From Floridanema evergladense (GTDB lineage: Bacteria; Cyanobacteriota; Cyanobacteriia; Cyanobacteriales; Aerosakkonemataceae): DNA of 64,000 nt. The notes under the pieces were generated by a model. It had not been told where the DNA came from, did no database searches, and saw only the letters and a list, made by a program, of their open reading frames with translations. The position numbers and the translations under genes are program-made. Within the stretch, counting starts at the first letter, position 1. Every line of letters starts with the position of its first letter. The stretch lies in NCBI RefSeq assembly GCF_041929205.1, contig NZ_JBHFNT010000017.1; one strand, 5' to 3'. Of this stretch, positions 42,011 to 51,912 are shown piece by piece.

Positions 42011-44386
42011 TTATCTCCTAGCAGTTTCTAGAGAACGAACTGGTACTTCACCTATTGATTTAATTCGACGACGATCGCTAAACAATTTTAATCCAATTAA
42101 CACACCACCCATCACCAAAAGTAAACCTACTAACCAAGTCGTTGCATTCATTGGCGCAGCATTAAAAGTCATAAATTGGTAGTAGAAAACAGCTACCCAA
42201 TAAGCTAATCCAGTTGTCCAAGCAGCGACAAAAATTGTCCATCCTAAATTAGTTTCTCGATAAACCGCAGCAGTGGCAGAAACACAGGGGAAATACAATA
42301 ACACAAATAGGAGAAATGCGATCGCTGCCGTAGTACTACCAAACCGAGTTGCCATTTGTCCAAAAGTAGTATAATTTACTTCTTGCTCCTCAGCAGCAGT
42401 TTTTAGATCGCCTGTGCTATTCATAATACTAATTCCCAATGGATCGAGTATTTGATTGCTCAAATCTGCTAAATTTTTAGGAATACTTGCAAAAGCTTTA
42501 CCCATATCACCCCAGAAATCAAAAGCTTCCTCTGGTTCCTCTTTTCCACTTGATTGTTGTGCCAAAGAAGTGTAAAGAGAATCCATAGTTCCTACCATTA
42601 CTTCTTTAGCAAAAACTCCGGTAAATAAACCTACTGTAGCAGGCCAATTTTCCTGTTGAATACCCATCGGCGTAAATACAGGAGTAATGGTGCGACTAAA
42701 AGCACTCAAAATCGAATCTTGACTATTTTGTTTCCCGAAAGATCCATCCACACCTACAGAGTTAATTAATCCCAAAATTACCACCATAATTACAATCATT
42801 TTTCCCGCTTTAGTGATGAATGCTTTCAGTCGATCCCAACCGCGAATTAGCACTCCTTTTATAGTAGGAATATGATAGGGTGGTAACTCCATGACAAAAG
42901 GTGCTGCTTCTCCCCGAAATAAGGTATGTTTCATTACTAATCCGGTGAAAATTGCGGCTAAAATTCCCAAAATGTAGAGAAGAAATACAATGTTTTGTCC
43001 ATTTGTGGGGAAGAATGCGGCACAGAATAAAGCGTAAATTGGTAAACGTGCGCCGCAAGACATGAAGGGATTCATGATAATTGTCATTAAGCGATCGCGC
43101 CGATTTTCCAAAGTTCTAGTTGCCATAATTCCGGGAATATTACAACCAAAACTTACCATCATTGGCACAAAAGATTTACCCGGTAATCCCATAAATCGCA
43201 TTAAGCGATCCATCACAAATGCCGCTCTTGCTAAATAGCCAGAATCTTCTAAAATAGCTAAGAAAATGAACAGTAATCCAATTTGGGGAATAAAGGTTGC
43301 TGTGGTTTGAATCCCACCGCCAACTCCATCAGAAAGTAACCCAATTAACCAACCAGGAGCACTCATTTGTTTTAATACATGAGCAGTTCCCCCGACAAAA
43401 ATTGTCCCGACACCAATATCAAAAAAGTCAATAAATGCGCCGCCAACGTTAATCGAAAAGAGAAACATCAAGTACATGACAACCAGAAAGATCGGGATAC
43501 CCAACCAACGATTGAGAACTACTCGATCGATCCGATCGCTCACAGTTTGCTTAACAACATTTGTGCGTTGCGTGACTCCCTGCATAATTTGATGAATCCA
43601 ACTATACCGACTATCAGCAATTAGCAAATCGGTATCTTCTCCTAATGTTTGATGAATGAGATGGCGATGTTCGCTAATCTTTCGCAAAACCTCTTGTCCT
43701 AAGTCGGGAAGATGGCGATCGTCATACTGCAACAAATTTAAAGCAAACCACCGAATATTCGCAGAGTTCCCCACAGATTTCGCTCGCAAAATCGGGATTA
43801 AATCTGCTAAAGCATCTTCAATTACAGGCGGATAAGCACAGTACGATCGGGGAATTGTTGGTTGTGAAAATGCTAGAGCGATCGTATCACACAATAAAGT
43901 AATTCCCTTCCCCGTATGAGCAGATAAAGGAATCACCGGACAATCCAATCTTTCAGCTAAAACTTCCGGTTCAATGCTAATTTCTCGGTTTGCTGCCAAA
44001 TCCATCATATTTAAAGCAATCACCATCGGTACACCCATTTCTAAAATTTGGGTAGTCAGGTAAAGATTGCGTTCTAAATTGGAAGCATCGACAATATTAA
44101 CTATGAGATCCGCTTCACCAGAAAGTAAATAATCTCTTGCTACTAATTCATCAAGTCCAGTTGTACTATCACCCGCATCGATCGAATAAACTCCCGGTAA
44201 ATCAACAACCGTAATTTGGTTAGCTTCATTAATATTTTTACCACGATAACGATAACTACCTTCTTTGCGTTCCACAGTCACACCAGGCCAATTTCCCACG
44301 TGCTGATTTGCACCCGTTAAGGCATTAAATAAAGTGGTTTTTCCGCAGTTAGGATTTCCCACTAATCCAATTACTTTGTTTGCCAT
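42011..44386 (-). CDS. feoB: Ferrous iron transport protein B
   Basis: A 791-residue FeoB. The N-terminal G domain has G1 GNPNCGKT (10-17), G3 DLPG (62-65) and G4 NMMD. The membrane part has two gate domains with conserved cysteine-containing motifs (FGCNIPG and YFPCVSAT). It imports Fe2+ across the inner membrane, driven or gated by GTP hydrolysis. The gene is flanked by feoA 11 bases upstream and feoC downstream, forming one transcript. Confidence 0.97.
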   Translation of the reverse strand: MANKVIGLVGNPNCGKTTLFNALTGANQHVGNWPGVTVERKEGSYRYRGKNINEANQITVVDLPGVYSIDAGDSTTGLDELVARDYLLSGEADLIVNIVDASNLERNLYLTTQILEMGVPMVIALNMMDLAANREISIEPEVLAERLDCPVIPLSAHTGKGITLLCDTIALAFSQPTIPRSYCAYPPVIEDALADLIPILRAKSVGNSANIRWFALNLLQYDDRHLPDLGQEVLRKISEHRHLIHQTLGEDTDLLIADSRYSWIHQIMQGVTQRTNVVKQTVSDRIDRVVLNRWLGIPIFLVVMYLMFLFSINVGGAFIDFFDIGVGTIFVGGTAHVLKQMSAPGWLIGLLSDGVGGGIQTTATFIPQIGLLFIFLAILEDSGYLARAAFVMDRLMRFMGLPGKSFVPMMVSFGCNIPGIMATRTLENRRDRLMTIIMNPFMSCGARLPIYALFCAAFFPTNGQNIVFLLYILGILAAIFTGLVMKHTLFRGEAAPFVMELPPYHIPTIKGVLIRGWDRLKAFITKAGKMIVIMVVILGLINSVGVDGSFGKQNSQDSILSAFSRTITPVFTPMGIQQENWPATVGLFTGVFAKEVMVGTMDSLYTSLAQQSSGKEEPEEAFDFWGDMGKAFASIPKNLADLSNQILDPLGISIMNSTGDLKTAAEEQEVNYTTFGQMATRFGSTTAAIAFLLFVLLYFPCVSATAAVYRETNLGWTIFVAAWTTGLAYWVAVFYYQFMTFNAAPMNATTWLVGLLLVMGGVLIGLKLFSDRRRIKSIGEVPVRSLETARR

Positions 44387-44397
44387 TATTTCACTTC

Positions 44398-45075
44398 CTA
44401 GATTAATTCCACGATTAAAGCATCAGCTTCAGCTTTGCGTAAACTTAAACGAAATCCCCGCACTTCAATTTCAGTAGGATCTCCCAAAGGTGCATGGCGA
44501 GTAACTGTAAATTCTGTGTGTGGGGTAAGTCCCATTGCTAATAATTTGCGTTTATAATCACGGGCAGTTGGTTCGTATCCGATCACTTTCATTACCGAAC
44601 CGATCGCCGCATTCCGCAGTTTAACCGTAGAATTACTATCAGTTTTCATGGTTGTATTCCTTGGTGTGAAAGAGTTATCTGGAACTGTTCCTGAGTATTT
44701 GGCATCTCTCACCTGAATCTGTTGCGCCATATCTGCACCTAATCCCAAGCGTTGCTCGTTAAATCCCACAATCACAGAACCAGTTCCCGATGCACTAACG
44801 ATCGTTAACTGCACCCCTGGCATTAATCCCATTCCCATCAAGCGGTTGTTCGCTTCCCCGCAGTTCAACGAAACTATGCGTACACAGTCCCCTGCTTTTG
44901 TGTTTGCTAAGAAAGTTATTCCGGTTTCTGATTTCTCATCCATTTCATCAAAACTTACGACTGGGTATTCGCTCAAATAAACAAACGATCGCCAATCCTC
45001 ATGCTTGAGGTCCACTAGCTCTTCACCGTCCATCTTTCCCTGCTTGAGGATAGTCTCATTAAGAATTATTTTCAA
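44398..45075 (-). CDS. feoA: FeoA protein with two FeoA (SH3-like) domains
   Basis: A 225-residue protein, about three times the size of the single-domain E. coli FeoA. Two FeoA domains are seen: residues about 53-124 (LANTKAGDCVRIVSLNCGEA, RLMGMGLMPGVQLTIV) and 150-225 (LRNAAIGSVMKVIGYEPTA, KLLAMGLTPHTEFTVTRHAP). The first 50 residues are unfamiliar and may be non-functional or a regulatory extension; a start at MDGEELV is possible. FeoA assists FeoB. It is the first gene of the operon. Confidence 0.9.
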   Translation of the reverse strand: MKIILNETILKQGKMDGEELVDLKHEDWRSFVYLSEYPVVSFDEMDEKSETGITFLANTKAGDCVRIVSLNCGEANNRLMGMGLMPGVQLTIVSASGTGSVIVGFNEQRLGLGADMAQQIQVRDAKYSGTVPDNSFTPRNTTMKTDSNSTVKLRNAAIGSVMKVIGYEPTARDYKRKLLAMGLTPHTEFTVTRHAPLGDPTEIEVRGFRLSLRKAEADALIVELI

Positions 45076-45288
45076 TAAATACCATGAAAATTTGAAACTA
45101 AATACAGATTTTACTAAACCTTAATAATTTCAGCAAGTCTGTGAAAGCTTAGTTTACAACGATTTCAGCTATGGGATCGTTTTGGCGATCGACTGTTCGA
45201 GTCGATAAAAATTTCTAACTTCTAATTCATTTATTGAGATTTTACTTCAAGTAACTAAGGAGCAATCGATAAAAAGCGGATTAATGCA
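45076..45288. promoter_or_regulatory. Divergent promoter region of the feo operon and a small + strand gene
   Basis: This gap must hold the feoA promoter on the minus strand. I could not pick out a convincing Fur box, so iron control is expected from the family but not shown by a visible site. Confidence 0.4.
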
Positions 45289-45573
45289 ATGTCAGATGAG
45301 GCGATCGATCTTTCAGATATTCCAGAAGTTACAGAAGAACAGATGAAACGGGCTGTACTGCGAGTTGGTGGAAAACCTGTTGAGCGCAGTCAGCGGCGTG
45401 TCGATCTCTTGCTAGATGCTTTTATCGTTGAATATTTTGAGGCAAAGGCAGGGGATCAGGAGTATCAGGCACTAATTAATCTTTCCCTAAATAAATTAAG
45501 TAAGTTGTTGTGCTTTAGCACTCTTATTACAGCTAGAATAAGAGCGCTAAAGCGCAACAACATACCCTTTTAA
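45289..45573 (+). pseudogene. BrnA-like antitoxin, C-terminus replaced by a hairpin element
   Basis: The first 65 residues or so (VTEEQMKRAVLRVGGKP, RRVDLLLDAFIVEYFEAKAG, YQALIN) match the BrnA-type antitoxin of cyanobacteria. The usual C-terminal ending is missing; the frame instead reads through an inverted-repeat element (LLCFSTLITARIRALKRNNIPF). No BrnT-like toxin gene is next to it. The product, if made, is an orphan with an altered end. Confidence 0.6.
45504..45561. mobile_element. Hairpin repeat element (MITE/REP-like)
   Basis: Two 25-base arms (45504-45528 and 45537-45561) match at 23 of 25 positions as an inverted repeat, with arms beginning GTTGTTG and an 8-base loop. It forms the 3' end of the BrnA-like frame and lies between convergent genes, where it may also stop transcription. 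Confidence 0.75.
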
Positions 45574-46631
45574 ACTGCTTGCTTTTCCTCAAATTGTTTC
45601 AATTCACTTGGAGCAACTGCACCAAATTCGGTAATAATTGCGGTAATTAAATTTGCCGGAGTCACATCAAAAGCGGGATTATAAAAATCTACCCCTTCCG
45701 GCGTAATTCGGGTTTTTCCGATTTGGTAAACCTCTGAAGGATCGCGTTCTTCAATAGGAATTTGACTGCCATCAATTAAACTAAAATCAATTGTGGAAAG
45801 TGGTGCAGCGACAAAAAAGGGAATGTTATGGGCTTTGGCACAAATTGCTACGCTATAAGTGCCAATCTTATTTGCAGTATCGCCATTAGCAGCAATTCGA
45901 TCGGCACCGACAACCACCGCATGAATTAAACCTTGCTTCATACAATGGGCTGCCATACTATCAGTAATTAAAGTAACAGGAATTTCATCTTGCACGCATT
46001 CCCAAGCGGTTAATTTGGCACCTTGTAAACGAGGACGAGTTTCGTCAGCAAAAACCCTTGCTAAACGTCCTTCTCGCCAAGCCGATCGCACTACACCTAA
46101 AGCCGTACCATAACCAGCAGTAGCTAAAGCCCCAGCATTACAATGAGTTAAAATCGTCAACTTTTCTGGGGTTTTTGGTAAAATTTCTAAACCTCGATCG
46201 CCGATCGCTTGACAAGTTTGTAAATCTTCTAAATTAATACTTTTTGCCGTTTCTAGTAATACCTCTTTTAGATATTCTACTGAACCTAAAGTGCGACTGG
46301 CAGCAGTTAACATTCTTTGAATTGCCCAGAATAAATTTACCGCAGTAGGACGAGTGGCACTTAACTTTTGGGCTACTTTTTCTAATTGGCTTAAAAACAA
46401 TTCCCGACTTTCGGCAGTAATTTCTCTCGCCCCTAAATACATCCCATAAGCAGCAGCAACTCCGATCGCAGGTGCACCCCTAACAATCATCGTTTTAATT
46501 GCCAATGCCATATCATCAGAATTGTTAATTTCTACTAAAGTATACTCAGCAGGCAAACGATTTTGGTCAATTAACAAAACGTGGTCTGTTTGCCAAATTA
46601 CCGGATAAACATGAGATTCTTTAAAGGTCAT
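45570..46631 (-). CDS. mtnA: S-methyl-5-thioribose-1-phosphate isomerase
   Basis: A 353-residue enzyme of the methionine salvage pathway, related to eIF2B alpha. Signature segments are TMIVRGAPAIGVAAAYGM, THCNAGALATAGYGTALGV with the catalytic Cys, TDSMAAHCM with the catalytic Asp, and VVGADRIAANGDTANKIGTY. It converts methylthioribose-1-phosphate to methylthioribulose-1-phosphate. No other mtn genes are in the window. Confidence 0.95.
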   Translation of the reverse strand: MTFKESHVYPVIWQTDHVLLIDQNRLPAEYTLVEINNSDDMALAIKTMIVRGAPAIGVAAAYGMYLGAREITAESRELFLSQLEKVAQKLSATRPTAVNLFWAIQRMLTAASRTLGSVEYLKEVLLETAKSINLEDLQTCQAIGDRGLEILPKTPEKLTILTHCNAGALATAGYGTALGVVRSAWREGRLARVFADETRPRLQGAKLTAWECVQDEIPVTLITDSMAAHCMKQGLIHAVVVGADRIAANGDTANKIGTYSVAICAKAHNIPFFVAAPLSTIDFSLIDGSQIPIEERDPSEVYQIGKTRITPEGVDFYNPAFDVTPANLITAIITEFGAVAPSELKQFEEKQAV

Positions 46632-46763
46632 GACAGTTAGTGAAAATCCTGGACTAGTTTAAATCAATTTGCCTTCTATAATAAAACTTGAAGTAACGAA
46701 AATTTTGGAGAATAATCAAAACTATTAAGATTGCAATTATTTCTCCTTCTCGATTTAACTGTT

Positions 46764-49700
46764 ATGCCGATCGCCTTTCCCCAACGCCTTTCTCACCCAA
46801 AGTTAAACATTCCGTTGCGATGGGTGTTGGTGGTTCCCTTTGTGTTGCAAACTGTAGGTGCAGTAACGCTTGTAGGTTATCTATCCTTTCGCAGCGGACA
46901 GCGAGTAGTAGAAAATTTAGCTCATCAGTTGATGAGAGAAGTTGGGAATCGCACCACACTTTACTTAGACAAAACCTTGGCAATTCCCCATCTAGTGAAC
47001 CAACTCAACGCTGATGCAATTCGTTTAGAAATTATACCTAACTTCCAGACCGAAGACACAGCAACTTTAGAAAAGTTTTTTTGGCAACAAATCTCGCGGT
47101 TTCCTTCAGTTAGTACAATAGCGATCGCCAACGAACGCGGGGGTATGATTGGTTCCGGGTATAAAAATCCCTTATTTAGTGTTTATCGCACCCAACGCTT
47201 CGCCAAAGGCATCCTTTCTTTTTCTGATGTTGATGACCAAGGTAACAAGATCCGAACCCAAATCATTACTCAAAATTATGATGCCAGAATCAGACCTTGG
47301 TATCAAAGTCCCAAACAAGCAGGTAAGGCAACATGGAGCCCCATTTACCAATTTGTTAGCCAAAAAAATTATTTAGGAATTTCTGCGGGATTACCCGTTT
47401 ATAACAGTTCCGGCAAATTTCAGGGAGTGGTAGCAACTGATATTACGCTCAATCATTTCAATCAATTTCTATCAACTCTACAGATTAGTCAATCTGGACA
47501 AGTTTTTATGATTGAGCGATCGGGATTACTAATTGCTAGTTCCACCGACTATCCCTTATTCACATCCCAAGCCGGAAAATTGCAGCGCACTAAAGCCACA
47601 GAAAGCACAAATCCCATCATTCGAGAAACAACTCGACAATTAACCAAACGTTTCGGAAGTTTAACCCAAATTAATAACATTGAACAGATTGATATTGAAC
47701 AAAACAATGCCACACAATTTGTTCAAGTGATACCATTTCGCGATCGATTGGGAATAGATTGGTTAATCGTAATTGTAGTCCCAGAATCGGACTTTATCGG
47801 CGAAATTCAAGCAAATACTTATCGCACCGCACTACTTTGCGGTTTAGCCCTGATGAGTTCCATTTTACTGGGATTGTGGACGGCAAGGAAAATTACTCAA
47901 CCCATTCAGAAACTGAACCGTTGCACTCAAGAATTTTCTGCCGGAAAACCCATAGCACCACTCTCTCCTACTGGGATTAAAGAAGTTGATGCTTTACGAG
48001 TTGGATTTAATCAAATGATGACTCAGCTTAACACCTCTTTCCAGGCACTACAAGAGAATCAGCAAACCCTAGAAACTTTTTTGGATAGCGTTCCGGTTGG
48101 CGTGAGCGTTCATGCTCCCTCTGGACAAGTGATTTTTGTTAATAATAAAGGCAAAGAAATCTTAACGCCGGGAGTGACACCAACTCCTGCGGAAAAACTT
48201 TCCGAAGTTTATCAGCTTTATCTAGCAGGTACTAATGAGTATTACCCAACGGAAAAACTTCCGGCAATTCGAGGATTAAAAGGGGAAGCAATTTATATTG
48301 ATGATATGGAAGTTAAGGTAGATGGACGACGAGTGCCGATCGAAGTTAACACCATTCCGGTTTTTGATAAATCTGGTAAAGTACTCTATGCGATCAATGC
48401 TTTTCAAGACATTACCGAACGGCGACAAAATGAACAACTACGAGCCAACTATGAACGAGAATTAGAACAACAAGTCGCGGAACAAACAAGGGCATTAAGA
48501 GAAAGTGAAGCAAGATTTCAACAATTGGCAGCTAACGTACCCGGAATTATTTACACTATTGCTCATTCGCCAGATGGATCTACTCAACTGGAATATATTA
48601 GTGCAGCTGTTGAAGAAATATTAGAAATCAAACCTAAGCAAGCTTTAGCAGATTTTTCTCTCATTTCTAAACAATGGCATCCAGAGGATGTGGAAGCCTA
48701 TAATTCTGCTGTGCGTCAAAATCTTAGCACCTTTGAGCCGTTTTCTTATGAATGGCGAGTGATTACGCCATCTGGTAAATTGAAGTGGTTATTGGCGAGA
48801 CGTTCTTTGCTAGAAAAGCGAGACAATGGAGAGATCGTTGGGCATGGAATCGTGCAAGATATTAGCGATCGCAAATGTGCCGAAGCCGCTTTGCGCGAAA
48901 GTGAAGCTAGATTTCGGTTAGCATTTGATGATGCGGCAATTGGCATGGCACTAGTTGCCTTGGATGGAGAATTTATGGAGGTTAATCAGGCACTTTGCGA
49001 GATAGTTGGCTACAGGGAAACGGAATTATTACAACGAACTTTTTGCTCGATTACTCACCCGGAAGATCTCTATGCGATCGAGGAAAATATACAGCTATTG
49101 CTATCGGGAAAACAGCGTTCTTTTCAAATGAAAAAACGCTGCATCCATAAACAAGGAAAGGTGATTTGGACAATTCAAAGTACATCTGTAATCCGATCTC
49201 AAGAAAATGGTACTCCGTTGTATTGTGTTTCCCAAATTCAAGATATTAGCGATCTGCAATTAGCAGAACGAGTCAAAGATGAATTTATTTCCGTAGTTAG
49301 TCACGAACTCCGCACTCCACTAACTTCAATTTGTGGCGCTTTAGGGTTACTTCAATCGGGAAGATTTGACAATCAACCAGAGAAGTTCCAGCATTTTTTA
49401 CAAATGGCAGTGAATAATAGCACTCGCCTAGTGCAGTTGGTAAATGATATTTTAGATTTGGAACGTCTGGAATCAGGTTGTCTCGAATTATTACTAGAAG
49501 AATGCAGTGCAAGTGAGTTGATGAAACAGGCAGTTGAATCAGTGCAAACTCTTGCCAATCAAGCATTGATTACGATTAAAGTTGCGCCGATTCATGTTAA
49601 TTTATGGGTGAGTTCTGGTGCGATCGTTCAAGTAATCACTAATTTACTCAGTAACGCCATCAAATTTTCTCCCCCTGGTAGTACTATTTGGTTGAAAGCA

Positions 49701-49973
49701 GAGTTAGTAAATCATGAAACTTCTGATTCTGAGATTCGCTTCTCAGTAGAAGATGAAGGAAGAGGAATACCACCGGAAAAGTTAGAAAGTATTTTCGAGC
49801 GTTTTCAACAAGTTGATGCTTCTGATTCCCGTCAAAAAGGTGGAACAGGTTTAGGTTTAGCTATTTGTAAAACGATCGTCCAAAAGCACAAGGGAAAGAT
49901 TTGGGTAGAAAGCGTGTTAGGAAAAGGCAGTACTTTTTATTTTACGATTCCGCAAATAGCAACAGATTTATAA
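46764..49973 (+). CDS. Sensor histidine kinase with extracellular Cache and three PAS domains
   Basis: A 1069-residue membrane kinase; I use the ATG at MPIAFPQRL rather than the longer TTG frame. Order: one membrane span (about 20-41), an external dCache sensor (about 50-340), a second span (352-372), HAMP (375-425), then a PAS (about 440-550), a PAS_3-type PAS (about 580-700) and a third PAS with PAC (about 710-825), HisKA with His847 in VVSHELRTPL, and HATPase (N box NLLSNAIKFS, G boxes DEGRGIP and GTGLGL). No receiver domain is fused. The cognate regulator and ligand are unknown. A terminator hairpin follows. Confidence 0.92.
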   Translation: MPIAFPQRLSHPKLNIPLRWVLVVPFVLQTVGAVTLVGYLSFRSGQRVVENLAHQLMREVGNRTTLYLDKTLAIPHLVNQLNADAIRLEIIPNFQTEDTATLEKFFWQQISRFPSVSTIAIANERGGMIGSGYKNPLFSVYRTQRFAKGILSFSDVDDQGNKIRTQIITQNYDARIRPWYQSPKQAGKATWSPIYQFVSQKNYLGISAGLPVYNSSGKFQGVVATDITLNHFNQFLSTLQISQSGQVFMIERSGLLIASSTDYPLFTSQAGKLQRTKATESTNPIIRETTRQLTKRFGSLTQINNIEQIDIEQNNATQFVQVIPFRDRLGIDWLIVIVVPESDFIGEIQANTYRTALLCGLALMSSILLGLWTARKITQPIQKLNRCTQEFSAGKPIAPLSPTGIKEVDALRVGFNQMMTQLNTSFQALQENQQTLETFLDSVPVGVSVHAPSGQVIFVNNKGKEILTPGVTPTPAEKLSEVYQLYLAGTNEYYPTEKLPAIRGLKGEAIYIDDMEVKVDGRRVPIEVNTIPVFDKSGKVLYAINAFQDITERRQNEQLRANYERELEQQVAEQTRALRESEARFQQLAANVPGIIYTIAHSPDGSTQLEYISAAVEEILEIKPKQALADFSLISKQWHPEDVEAYNSAVRQNLSTFEPFSYEWRVITPSGKLKWLLARRSLLEKRDNGEIVGHGIVQDISDRKCAEAALRESEARFRLAFDDAAIGMALVALDGEFMEVNQALCEIVGYRETELLQRTFCSITHPEDLYAIEENIQLLLSGKQRSFQMKKRCIHKQGKVIWTIQSTSVIRSQENGTPLYCVSQIQDISDLQLAERVKDEFISVVSHELRTPLTSICGALGLLQSGRFDNQPEKFQHFLQMAVNNSTRLVQLVNDILDLERLESGCLELLLEECSASELMKQAVESVQTLANQALITIKVAPIHVNLWVSSGAIVQVITNLLSNAIKFSPPGSTIWLKAELVNHETSDSEIRFSVEDEGRGIPPEKLESIFERFQQVDASDSRQKGGTGLGLAICKTIVQKHKGKIWVESVLGKGSTFYFTIPQIATDL

Positions 49974-49986
49974 TTCATAATTTAAA

Positions 49987-50020
49987 AGCGGTAGAACAGA
50001 TTCAGATCTACCGCTGGTTT
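49987..50020 (+). terminator. Terminator after the histidine kinase gene
   Basis: A perfect 9-bp stem (AGCGGTAGA / TCTACCGCT) with an 11-base loop is followed by GGTTTT. Confidence 0.65.
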
Positions 50021-50190
50021 TAGCGATCGCTTTTTTAATAAATTGATTATGTAGTAGCATACCCTGAAGAAAAATAGCAAAATTTTTGAGAACATGGCAA
50101 TCTATAGTCAATCAAAAAGACCGGATATAAATCAAGATTTCTGCATTCTCACCATATCTCAAAACCTAGTTCATCGGCAGAAAAAATCTG

Positions 50191-51060
50191 TTATTTAACA
50201 ACTGAGCGACGCTTGCGGAGCATAGAACCAGCAGCGCTCAAGCCTACCAAAGTTAAACCAACTATAGCAGAAGGTTCGGGTACTTGCGCCAAGTTTCCTG
50301 CCAGTGCAACGCCATCATTACCACACTCAACAAACACATTAGCAAGATAGCTACCGCTAGCCAACAAAGAACGGTTAAACTGGAATCCGATCATTTGAGT
50401 ACCAGCTGCACTAAAGTGACCAAAGTTAAGACCCGCAGCAGTCAACTGAGAAGCAGTGAGCATTGTAATATCACCCACCTTCGTACCTGAACTGATGACA
50501 TTCAGAATTGGTGTAGTTTGTCCGAAGTAGTTGTAAGCAGCTTGTGCTGTTGACAAGTCTGTACCTTGAGTATTGGTTCTATTAAAACCACTGTTATAGT
50601 ATTGGTTCAAGCTGTTGTAGCCGTGATTCACTCCTGTAACGCTAGCAGCCTTAACATTACTGTAAACTCCAGTACTGGCAGCTAAAGAATCATTAGCACC
50701 AGCAAAACGAATGCCAAACAAACTGTTTGTATTGCTTGCAGTTTGGAAATTCTGCCCGGAAAAGTTGAAGAATAAGTCTCCCCAACCAATGTTTCCATCA
50801 GCAGCGCCGCCGTTAGTAACTCCTGTCAAAGGCATACCACCAGTAAGTGCAACGAAAATGCTATCAGCCGTTTCTTTGATAGCCATGCCTTTAATTTCAA
50901 AGCTTGACCCGCCAGAGCCATCATTCAAAGCATCAATGCCATAGTTCCAGCCATTATGTAGTTGTCCGGCAGTAGCTTGCTGACTAGTAGCAGAAATAAG
51001 ACAAATGCTCGCAGCGGCGGCTCCTAATAAAGAGCGAATTTTTGTGCTTGTAAATTTCAT
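50191..51060 (-). CDS. PEP-CTERM exosortase-dependent surface protein
   Basis: A 289-residue secreted protein. A signal peptide spans residues 1-31 (LLGAAAASICLISATSQQATA). The C-terminus is a full PEP-CTERM sorting signal: VPEP at 260-263, a hydrophobic span and RKRR. The middle is Gly, Asn and Ser rich (YGIDALNDGSGGSSFEIKG) and resembles the XDD group of exosortase-dependent proteins, an assignment from memory. It should be processed by an exosortase and placed on the cell surface. The exosortase gene is not in this window. Confidence 0.88.
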   Translation of the reverse strand: MKFTSTKIRSLLGAAAASICLISATSQQATAGQLHNGWNYGIDALNDGSGGSSFEIKGMAIKETADSIFVALTGGMPLTGVTNGGAADGNIGWGDLFFNFSGQNFQTASNTNSLFGIRFAGANDSLAASTGVYSNVKAASVTGVNHGYNSLNQYYNSGFNRTNTQGTDLSTAQAAYNYFGQTTPILNVISSGTKVGDITMLTASQLTAAGLNFGHFSAAGTQMIGFQFNRSLLASGSYLANVFVECGNDGVALAGNLAQVPEPSAIVGLTLVGLSAAGSMLRKRRSVVK

Positions 51061-51451
51061 TTGTTCTTCTCCTGATAGGTAATGAAGTCTAATGTTTTGT
51101 TATTAATAATCTAATCAATTAACTATGAAATTAAAATCAGGGAAGTTGGTGTTTTCTGTAAATTTATAATGAAAGTTTGGGGCTTATTTAACTGCTTATC
51201 TGTGCAATTTCAACTAGAAGTTTTACAGAGTTTTTACTGAGAGATAAATTTAATTTTGACTTACTATCAGTATTTATCGCATAAAACCTAGAATTTTTCC
51301 GTATTTCCCTAAACGTTGCCTAAGTAAAACCCGTGACTTTGATAAATATACTGAGTTTTCAGTCAAGAAAAGAGGAGCGGGCGATCGCACTTTTCCTACC
51401 CTAAGCAACTTGAGAAATAACTAAGTTTTTTAAGCCGGATTTGGGATAAAA
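51061..51451. other. A/T-rich leader and intergenic region, no coding content
   Basis: This region upstream of the PEP-CTERM gene shows an AGGAGAA ribosome-binding site just before its start, but no other element I can name. A long untranslated leader is likely. Confidence 0.45.
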
Positions 51452-51479
51452 CAAAAAAAGAGTGAGCCAAAAAGCTCAC
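51452..51479 (-). terminator. Terminator of the HNH / 129-residue gene unit
   Basis: On the minus strand GTGAGC-TTTTTGG-CTCAC forms a short stem, followed by CTCTTTTTTTG. It lies about 25 bases after the stop of the 129-residue protein gene. Confidence 0.65.
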
Positions 51480-51503
51480 CCCAGAACTTCAAAAAACTAT
51501 TAA

Positions 51504-51893
51504 TTATTCACTCACGCAGGAAGCGACAATTTGCGCTTGCTGCCACAACTTAAACAAAAAGAATTCAGTTCGATCGCTCATCGTGACGACAAAAACTCCC
51601 TCATCGCTCTCAGAACTTGCCGAAACCCAGCTGCCGCGCAAACTAATTTCGACATAATCGACATCGCAAGCACTTACAGAGACAATTTCAGAATCTTCGC
51701 GTCTTGCCTCAATTTCCAGACGTTCAATCCCTGGCAAATCAGCAGGTAGCAAGAACGAAGCAGTGCTCGGTTCAACGCAAATATGCCAACCAGCGCGGAG
51801 GGACAGAATCACCCGTGCCGTGACCCAATCTTCTAGAGATTGTGCCAGACGCTCTAAATTAAAGCCATTTTCGGTGTAAGTGAGTTTCAGCAT
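51504..51893 (-). CDS. Conserved cyanobacterial protein of unknown function, 129 residues
   Basis: I start at the internal ATG (MLKLTYTENGFNLERLAQSL), because the longer frame overlaps the HNH gene in a second frame. It is beta-rich with a conserved core (VILSLRAGWHICVEPSTASF, LPGIERLEIEARRE). It follows the HNH gene by 19 bases on the same strand, so the two form a probable two-gene unit. Function is unknown. Confidence 0.75.
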   Translation of the reverse strand: MLKLTYTENGFNLERLAQSLEDWVTARVILSLRAGWHICVEPSTASFLLPADLPGIERLEIEARREDSEIVSVSACDVDYVEISLRGSWVSASSESDEGVFVVTMSDRTEFFLFKLWQQAQIVASCVSE

Positions 51894-51912
51894 TATCGGG
51901 TTTCTCCCGCTT

